Shown here: positions 6,577 through 11,335 of the stretch, in pieces
How the letters are laid out: each line of letters begins with the position of its first letter
How positions within the stretch are numbered: position 1 is the first letter of the stretch
Source: Candidatus Latescibacterota bacterium
GTDB lineage: Bacteria > Krumholzibacteriota > Krumholzibacteriia > Krumholzibacteriales > WJIX01
Reading direction: 5' to 3'
DNA length: 11,335 bases
NCBI GenBank assembly: GCA_030643145.1
Contig: DAOWMJ010000042.1
Location: 1 to 11,335 of the forward strand
Notes under the pieces: generated by a model
What the model saw: only the letters and a program-made list of their open reading frames with translations
The model's database searches: none
Told to the model about the DNA's origin: nothing
Translations under genes and position numbers: made by a program

Positions 6577-8564
6577 AGGCTATTTACAAACAATGGATTA
6601 GGCTTTTTCTTATTACTCTTTTTGTTTCCGCGGGTTCTACGGCTAAAGGGGGGGTATTTCTTGATGGGGAAGAGATAGTCTTTGGTTTATCAGTGTCCCG
6701 GGGAGCTTCTGTTTATCTGGTAGGCGATTTTAACGGCTGGAATCCGACAATAGACAAAATGATATGGAACAACAATCAGTATGAAATCAGGTTGTTTTTA
6801 TTGCCGGGCAAACACAGGTATCTCTATGTGGTTAATGGAGAATCGAGACCGGATAGTGATCATTCTTTCAGGGATAAAGATGGTAATTCCTGTTTTTACT
6901 TCAGGGAAGATAATGGGCGGTATACGCTCTGTTTTTCGGAAGAATTCAGGGTTAATAGTAAAACAAGAACAGTTGAGCCTGAGTTGTCGGCTGAAATCGC
7001 GACTATTTATAATAAAGACTATTTTATGGCTTCTCTGAAGGGTAATTTTGACGGAAATATTGACGGAAATACAAGACTTAGGATTTCATCCGCGCTGCTG
7101 AGGGATAGCGGGAGAGAGGATAAAAATATCGGTCCTGTGCTTTTGCGGTCCGAAGCGCTAAACGCGATTGGCAAATGGAAGATAAGGGCATTTTACCGGA
7201 TGGGGAAATTGGGGTTTGATGATCCTCTTGAATTAATCGGCGGGGTTGGGCCATATGATTATCCCCTTGGATTATTTTGCAGGGGGGTAGATGTTGGTGT
7301 GGCGCTGACGGAAAAATTTTCCGGAAGAGTGTTTTACGCGGGAAGGCTTGAGGGTTACAGGAGTGGCCTTGAAACAGGAGAGCCCGACCCTGTATATGGT
7401 AATCTGCTTCAGTTTGTGGACAGGGATCCCAGAGATTCGGATATTATTGGCGCAACATTTGGTGGAACGGTCGGGGCGATTAATGTACGCTATCTTTTCC
7501 GTCGCGATAAACGTTATGTCGAGTGGAGTTTTTCTGGAGATGAGAGTGAGTGTTTGTTCGGCGGCGCTGAAGAGGTGAATATTAACGGGTTTTGGTGTTC
7601 TTATAAGCCTTGTGACAGCACAATGATTGAATTGGAATATTTAAGTGGAAGCACTTCTTTATCTCAAGCGGAAGAGCTCTTGAGCCGGGAGGAAGAGTGC
7701 TGTTGGAATAGTGGGAGTGGGGAGTCGGGCTGGAAATTATATGCTGGTATAGAGAGAAAATTCAAAGCGGCTGATTTGGAATTTTCCTATTCTTGTCATA
7801 GAAAAAACGACAGTTTCAAAGAAGGTCTCGGAATGAAGAATGGTATGAGGCAAACAGTAGGATTTGATGCCGGTATGACAATTTCCGGGTTTCATTGGGG
7901 TGTAGGGGGTGTTGCCGAGAATTATACAAATCTGCCTCCCGAGTATTTCTGGTTCAAGAGAAAGAACTTTTGGCTGGATGGTGACACGATTGATTCAAAC
8001 CGCCTTTTCTTTCTTAGATCATCGGGTATTTACAGTGTGCGTTTGGAAGCAAGGAGGCTGAATACTGAAAACACGAAATTTCCCTGTTCAGGCAATCTGG
8101 ATTTATCTTTACTATTGATGTGTGAAAGGGATAATTTTTCCGATAGAGTAATAGAAATGAAAATAATACATTCGATTCCGGCTCGATTGCTTATTCCATT
8201 TAAGATAGTTGGGAATAATTCATTTTTTAACGGGATCGATTTATTGGCGGATATACGGGGTATTCTTTACAATCATCAGAATTGGAGTGGTAAACGCGGG
8301 TTTATTGATCCCTTTTTCGCGTTGAGAAAAGGGTTTTCGGATTCTTCATGGTGTATGTTTGGGGTTGGCTTAAATCCATATGTCTTTGACAAATGGCATT
8401 ACAGCATTACTTGCGACGGAAGGGAAAAATTTCTGGAAAATAATGGGGTTTTCCGGAAATCAGCGGGTTTGAATCGGAGCGAATGGTTAGAGATTTTGGG
8501 AAATGCTGAAGAGGAAATGTCCTCGAGCTGGATAATTTCTTTTGAAGCGAGTCTCGCTTTCTGA
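6552..8564 (+). CDS. Outer-membrane beta-barrel with N-terminal AMPK-type CBM48/E-set module
   Basis: This exported protein of 670 aa has a signal peptide (basic KRLKAIYKQWIR, hydrophobic LFLITLFVSAGS, cleavage near residue 31-33). Residues about 38-118 form a glycogen-binding-type E-set module: VYLVGDFNGWNP, LPGKHRYLYVVNG and DKDGNSCFYF line up with the AMPK beta module. Of the four AMPK beta1 glucan-contact residues (W100, K126, W133, N150), W63 and N112 match, but L91 and about S98 replace the Lys and second Trp. Sugar binding may be weak or lost. The remaining 520 or so residues look like amphipathic strands and end in SFEASLAF, a terminal Phe as in many BamA-inserted barrels. ATG 6552 has no ribosome binding site; TTG 6573 follows a GGGGGAT, overlaps the preceding TGA and still gives a good signal peptide, so it may be the true start (663 aa). 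The passenger role of the module is unknown. Confidence 0.85.
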   Translation: MAWGDKRLKAIYKQWIRLFLITLFVSAGSTAKGGVFLDGEEIVFGLSVSRGASVYLVGDFNGWNPTIDKMIWNNNQYEIRLFLLPGKHRYLYVVNGESRPDSDHSFRDKDGNSCFYFREDNGRYTLCFSEEFRVNSKTRTVEPELSAEIATIYNKDYFMASLKGNFDGNIDGNTRLRISSALLRDSGREDKNIGPVLLRSEALNAIGKWKIRAFYRMGKLGFDDPLELIGGVGPYDYPLGLFCRGVDVGVALTEKFSGRVFYAGRLEGYRSGLETGEPDPVYGNLLQFVDRDPRDSDIIGATFGGTVGAINVRYLFRRDKRYVEWSFSGDESECLFGGAEEVNINGFWCSYKPCDSTMIELEYLSGSTSLSQAEELLSREEECCWNSGSGESGWKLYAGIERKFKAADLEFSYSCHRKNDSFKEGLGMKNGMRQTVGFDAGMTISGFHWGVGGVAENYTNLPPEYFWFKRKNFWLDGDTIDSNRLFFLRSSGIYSVRLEARRLNTENTKFPCSGNLDLSLLLMCERDNFSDRVIEMKIIHSIPARLLIPFKIVGNNSFFNGIDLLADIRGILYNHQNWSGKRGFIDPFFALRKGFSDSSWCMFGVGLNPYVFDKWHYSITCDGREKFLENNGVFRKSAGLNRSEWLEILGNAEEEMSSSWIISFEASLAF

Positions 8565-8576
8565 TATAAGGGAGTT

Positions 8577-8957
8577 ATGACTAGAATAAGTTCGATCTTG
8601 CTGGTTCTGATACTATTTTTATCATGCGCGGGATATATCGATAAATCGATAGAATCTCCTGTGATAGAAGATAATGGTGTGACTTTTTATGTGAGAAACA
8701 ACTCTGCTAAGGTTGTACAGGTTGCCGGTGACTGGAATAATTGGGCGAGGGGAGATGCAGGTGAAGGGGAGATGCTGGTTGGACTAATGACTAGAAATGA
8801 TTCAGCACTGTATTGGGAAAGAACTGTTGAGCTTGAAAGTGGCCGGTATAAGTACAGATTTTTATTTAATGAATCTATCTGGATACTGGACCCGAACAAT
8901 CCAAGAATTATTGACGATGGAAAAGGAGGGAAGGCAAATCTTTTGATAGTGCCGTAA
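8577..8957 (+). CDS. Small lipoprotein with one AMPK-type CBM48 glycogen-binding-like module
   Basis: This 126-aa product has a lipoprotein signal peptide (TRISSILLVLILFLSC) with the lipidated Cys at 17. The next residue is Ala, which by the E. coli rule favours the outer membrane. The -3 residue is Phe, a slightly unusual lipobox. After a short linker, residues about 33-126 are a single CBM48/E-set module: QVAGDWNNWARG, ESGRYKYRFLFN, IWILDPNNP and GGKANLLIVP. Compared with the AMPK beta1 glucan contacts, W56, R94 (Lys in AMPK), W102 and N121 are in place, so carbohydrate binding is plausible. No catalytic domain is present. An AAGGGAG lies very close (2 nt) to the ATG, and the gene is 12 nt after the barrel-CBM48 gene. 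It is clearly a paralogue of the next gene. Confidence 0.88.
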   Translation: MTRISSILLVLILFLSCAGYIDKSIESPVIEDNGVTFYVRNNSAKVVQVAGDWNNWARGDAGEGEMLVGLMTRNDSALYWERTVELESGRYKYRFLFNESIWILDPNNPRIIDDGKGGKANLLIVP

Positions 8958-8959
8958 TT

Positions 8960-9349
8960 ATGAGAATAAAAAGAAATATCTTTAATCTGTTAACTGTTCT
9001 TCTGCTTTTTACATTGATTGGATGTGGTAGGTTAACACGATTTGGGGGGACAAATATCGAATCTTCTGCCGGGCCGGAGGTCATAGATGGTGGAATCAGA
9101 TTTTCAGTTTATTCAACTGAAGTTAAAAAAATAGCTATCGCGGGAACTTTTAATAACTGGTCAAAATCGATTGATTTTCTCTCCCGCAATGATGAAAAAG
9201 GGGTATGGGAAATCACATTGCCCTTATCGGCCGGCAGGTATGAGTACAAGTTTGTGATTGACGACAAAGAGTGGGTTCCTGATCCAGGAAACATAAATAG
9301 TGTTGATGACGGGTTCGGAGAGGTGAATTCTGTTGTTATAGTGCGATAA
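8960..9349 (+). CDS. Small lipoprotein with a canonical AMPK-type CBM48 glycogen-binding-like module
   Basis: This 129-aa product carries a classic lipoprotein signal: basic MRIKR, a hydrophobic core and the lipobox LIGC with lipidated Cys22, followed by Gly (outer membrane expected). Residues about 43-129 are one CBM48/E-set module very close in pattern to the AMPK beta glycogen-binding domain: IAGTFNNWSK, SAGRYEYKFVID, EWVPDPGN and GEVNSVVIV. All four AMPK beta1 contact residues have counterparts (W67, K97, W105, N123), making this the best candidate in the window for real alpha-glucan binding. It consists of an anchor, a linker of about 20 residues and the module only. It starts 2 nt after the previous stop without an evident ribosome binding site, which suggests coupled translation, and it is the last gene of the operon. 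Confidence 0.9.
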   Translation: MRIKRNIFNLLTVLLLFTLIGCGRLTRFGGTNIESSAGPEVIDGGIRFSVYSTEVKKIAIAGTFNNWSKSIDFLSRNDEKGVWEITLPLSAGRYEYKFVIDDKEWVPDPGNINSVDDGFGEVNSVVIVR

Positions 9350-9368
9350 AATTCCCAAACTTAATGCC

Positions 9369-9423
9369 TTCCCTGAAAATGATATTGAGTTTATTCAGGG
9401 AAAATGGGATATCATCCTATTTT
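9369..9423 (+). terminator. Two abutting hairpins after the operon, possible terminator
   Basis: The first hairpin is a perfect 9-bp inverted repeat TTCCCTGAA (9369-9377) / TTCAGGGAA (9394-9402) with a 16-nt loop. The second pairs AAAATGGGAT (9401-9410) with ATCCTATTTT (9414-9423), one G-U pair and a 3-nt loop, and its 3' arm ends in four T. They share two bases, so they may compete. The location 20 nt after the last lipoprotein stop suits transcription termination or mRNA 3'-end protection. The T-run is short, so factor-independent termination is not assured. Confidence 0.45.
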
Positions 9424-9652
9424 CAGCTGCGAGAATAATCACGTTCCGTTGATAAATTCACGCAAAGATAGTAATAGTAAATAGAGGGGGAATTCTAGTA
9501 AAATCTCCTATGTTGCATTTTGCCCTGGGTTGCTGTACTCTTGTTTTAAGAAAGAGATTGTTTTAACGCCATGTCTGGATCTTAAATAACAAATATTTGT
9601 GTGGTAGGGCGCTTCTTTTAGTTAAAAAAGAGAATTACTATAAATATCGCAG

Positions 9653-9685
9653 CTTGTATAATAGTAGTAAGTTAGGCTATATTTG
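9653..9685 (+). promoter_or_regulatory. Candidate promoter for the Ig-repeat gene
   Basis: Two overlapping readings exist. A TATAAT at 9657-9662 resembles a sigma70 -10 box but has only a weak -35 (TTACTA, 9635-9640). Alternatively, CTTG at 9653-9656 and TATATTTG at 9678-9685 fit the Bacteroidota pattern TTTG / TAnnTTTG with a 21-nt gap, close to the usual spacing. The latter would start transcription near 9692 and give a leader of about 120 nt. Short motifs like these occur by chance, so this is tentative. Confidence 0.3.
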
Positions 9686-9781
9686 AGTGTAATATGGTAT
9701 CCTGGAGAAATTGATTATTGTTATTGGATGAATCCCCGGGTAATCCTGGAGGAAGGTTAGGAGCGGGTGGTGCTGGCATCT

Positions 9782-9791
9782 GGTATATACC
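9782..9791. promoter_or_regulatory. 10-bp palindrome GGTATATACC upstream of the Ig-repeat start
   Basis: A perfect self-complementary decamer ends 20 nt before the ATG at 9812. It could be an operator half or a small RNA element, but a palindrome this short may be coincidence. Confidence 0.15.
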
Positions 9792-9811
9792 TTGCCCGTT
9801 AAAAGCGAATA

Positions 9812-11335
9812 ATGTATACGAGATTGAATAAGTTTATTGCAGATTTAAAGGAGCACAATAGAGTTTTATTGTTGTTCATATTTCTTGGTTTACTTATATA
9901 TCCAGCCGATAGTTTAAATGCCGCCCCAGGAAGTGGTACAGCAACGATTACTCCATCAGGTGATGTAACTGTAGGAACGTATGGTGAATGGACAATTACG
10001 TATACAGCCGCTGAAAACTTCTCAAATGGAGAGATTTCGCTTCTGATCCCCGCTGGTTGGACACTGCCACAGTCGACGAATAATTCAGCCGCTGGTTATA
10101 TTACCGTGTCAAGTGAAGGAGAGCTGGCTGTAGATCCGATTAGTATAGGCGCAAGAACAATTGTAATATCTTTAGATTCACTTTCTACTGGTGAGACAGT
10201 TGATATAGTATATGGGGATAGTACTCTTTCATCTTCCGGACAGGCTAAGGCTCAAAATAGCGTAGAGTCGGATATTGAATTTACGGTGAGTTCGGATCCT
10301 TCAAGCAGTTTTCCTGTCGCGATAGCGTTGGCACCAGTGTTAAGCACTACTTCGGACGCGGTTGTTAGTATCGTTTTCACTACCACGCCAAGAACTGTGA
10401 TTGCCGGTGATATAGCGGATATAATGAGACTCCAAACTGTGGATCAATACAATAATCCAAGTCCTGTGGTTTCAGATCAGACTATAAATCTTTCTTCTAC
10501 TTCTTCTGATGGTGATTTTTCACATCTGGGGGGTGGGGGGTTCAGTGAGACTTCAAGTGTTGTTATTTCCACAGCAGAAGATACGGTTTCTTTCTATTAC
10601 AGGGATATTGGCGAGGGTACTCCGGATATCACAGCTTCAGCGATGGGTCAATCGTGGACTGTGGCTCAACAGCAGGTTACCGTGAATCCCGCAGCGCCCC
10701 TGAAAGTGGAGATTTCACCTCGCGATTCAACAATAACAGCCGGAGATTTTGCCAGATACAAAATTGTTATTGAAGATGAATTTGGTAACGAGAGTCCGGT
10801 TTCATCTGATCAGGTTATTCAATTGATCGCGACAGGAGGGTCATTTTATACAGTTTCAAATCACGCCGTCCCAATATTAGAAATAACTATTCCAACTGGA
10901 AACAGCTCTGTGCAGGTGGACTATAGGCACACGGAAATGGAAACGACCTTGGGCTATATGCTTTTGTTTATGGACAGTGATGGAAGTCCTCCCGCGCTCG
11001 AATCAACTAACACTAACGTATATGTAAACCATGCTGAAAAAGATTTAGGTTCAACGGCTATTTCAGCGGGCCGAGATACGGTGACAGCGGACGGAGTTGA
11101 TGAGCTGACAATTACGGTAGTGGTGAAAGATATTTATGATAATCCTATCGACGGCAGTGTAGTGGTATTTACGGCTACCGGAAGCGGGAATAATCTAACG
11201 CAGCCTGTCGGTGTAACGGGGGCGGATGGAGTGGCAACGGGAAGCTTAAGTTCGACGGCGGCTGAGGGGAAGGTAATAAAGGCGGCGATAGACGGGTCGA
11301 ATATGACAGACAGCCTGGAAGTTCTGTTTGAGCCG
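9812..11335 (+). CDS. Large exported Ig-repeat (invasin-type Big_1) protein, 3' end outside window
   Basis: The frame runs open from ATG 9812 to the window edge (508 codons, no stop), so the gene is 3'-partial. A TAA at 9800 in the same frame leaves this ATG as the first possible start; no clear ribosome binding site precedes it. Residues 1-38 are a signal peptide (basic N-region, RVLLLFIFLGLLIY, cleavage near LNA-A). Residues about 40-162 form a Thr/Ser-rich beta domain (TATITPSGDVTVGTYGEWT, LLIPAGWTLPQ). Two related Ig-like repeats follow (about 193-296 and 297-408), sharing AGD...D...N.SPV.SDQ.I.L. Residues about 409-508 match the Big_1/invasin pattern: TADGVDELTITVVVKDIYDNPIDG, with VTGADGVATGSLSS. 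Such proteins are usually cell-surface or secreted adhesins or scaffold proteins. It appears to be transcribed separately from the preceding operon. The C-terminal anchor or sorting domain cannot be seen, so its final location is unknown. Confidence 0.87.
   Translation, partial: MYTRLNKFIADLKEHNRVLLLFIFLGLLIYPADSLNAAPGSGTATITPSGDVTVGTYGEWTITYTAAENFSNGEISLLIPAGWTLPQSTNNSAAGYITVSSEGELAVDPISIGARTIVISLDSLSTGETVDIVYGDSTLSSSGQAKAQNSVESDIEFTVSSDPSSSFPVAIALAPVLSTTSDAVVSIVFTTTPRTVIAGDIADIMRLQTVDQYNNPSPVVSDQTINLSSTSSDGDFSHLGGGGFSETSSVVISTAEDTVSFYYRDIGEGTPDITASAMGQSWTVAQQQVTVNPAAPLKVEISPRDSTITAGDFARYKIVIEDEFGNESPVSSDQVIQLIATGGSFYTVSNHAVPILEITIPTGNSSVQVDYRHTEMETTLGYMLLFMDSDGSPPALESTNTNVYVNHAEKDLGSTAISAGRDTVTADGVDELTITVVVKDIYDNPIDGSVVVFTATGSGNNLTQPVGVTGADGVATGSLSSTAAEGKVIKAAIDGSNMTDSLEVLFEP

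Larger units (their letters stand above)
9424..9811. other. Non-coding stretch before the Ig-repeat gene
   Basis: No convincing gene is present here on either strand; the longest initiations on the + strand are tiny (for example a 10-codon frame at 9728-9760). The first part is AT-rich. The last 90 bases are more G-rich and sit in what would be the 5' leader of the Ig-repeat gene. I could not match the leader to a known riboswitch class. Confidence 0.6.

Noticed and set aside
6781..7038. An 85-codon + strand frame inside the CBM48-barrel gene
   Set aside because: It lies wholly within a well-supported longer gene in another frame and shows no ribosome binding site or family motif.
4085..9349. 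A starch-utilisation (Sus-type) locus
   Set aside because: No SusC-type TonB receptor, SusD lipoprotein or glycoside hydrolase is present; only the binding modules resemble glucan recognition.
9459..9467. CACGCAAAG resembling part of a cyclic di-GMP (GEMM) riboswitch core
   Set aside because: The second conserved block and the tetraloop-receptor hairpin are absent nearby on either strand.
9728..9760. A 10-codon frame that could be a leader peptide
   Set aside because: It has no ribosome binding site, no run of one amino acid and no attenuator-like hairpin after it.
1..11335. Mobile element, CRISPR array, tRNA or rRNA
   Set aside because: I saw no transposase or integrase motifs, no regularly spaced direct repeats and no tRNA-like or rRNA-like sequence in the window.

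Overview
The window is a stretch of chromosome from a Gram-negative bacterium. All genes lie on the + strand. At least four products look like outer-membrane beta-barrels or outer-membrane lipoproteins, so the cell has an outer membrane. Several things point loosely to an uncultured lineage of the FCB superphylum (Bacteroidota, Cloacimonadota, Krumholzibacteriota, Latescibacterota and relatives): slightly AT-rich composition by eye, a PorV/PorQ-like barrel, a large Ig-repeat surface protein, several genes without a clear Shine-Dalgarno sequence, and one Bacteroidota-like promoter candidate. This placement is inference. The standard code fits, with TAA, TAG and TGA all used as stops.

Positions 3-9349 look like one transcription unit of eight genes with gaps of 12 nt or less, or small overlaps. 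The order is: pyruvate,phosphate dikinase (its 5' end lies outside the window); a CDP-alcohol phosphatidyltransferase with an extra N-terminal membrane section; a small cytoplasmic DUF4388/PATAN protein carrying two MshEN-like motifs, a possible cyclic di-GMP sensor; a PorV/PorQ-like outer-membrane protein; an unrecognised exported protein that is probably a barrel; a barrel with an N-terminal AMPK-type glycogen-binding (CBM48/E-set) module; and two tandem lipoproteins that each consist of a lipid anchor plus one CBM48 module.

Positions 9350-9811 hold no gene. They contain two abutting hairpins that may end the operon, a weak promoter candidate and a small palindrome. From 9812 to the window edge runs the N-terminal part (508 residues) of a large exported protein: signal peptide, a threonine-rich N-terminal domain, two related Ig-like repeats and an invasin-type (Big_1) Ig domain.

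The most notable feature is the set of three consecutive envelope proteins with AMPK-beta-like carbohydrate-binding modules. The four glucan-contacting residues known from AMPK are all present in the last protein, present with one conservative change in the middle one, and half lost in the barrel fusion. No glycosidase and no SusC/SusD pair is visible. An outer-membrane alpha-glucan-binding assembly is therefore a testable idea, not a demonstrated function.
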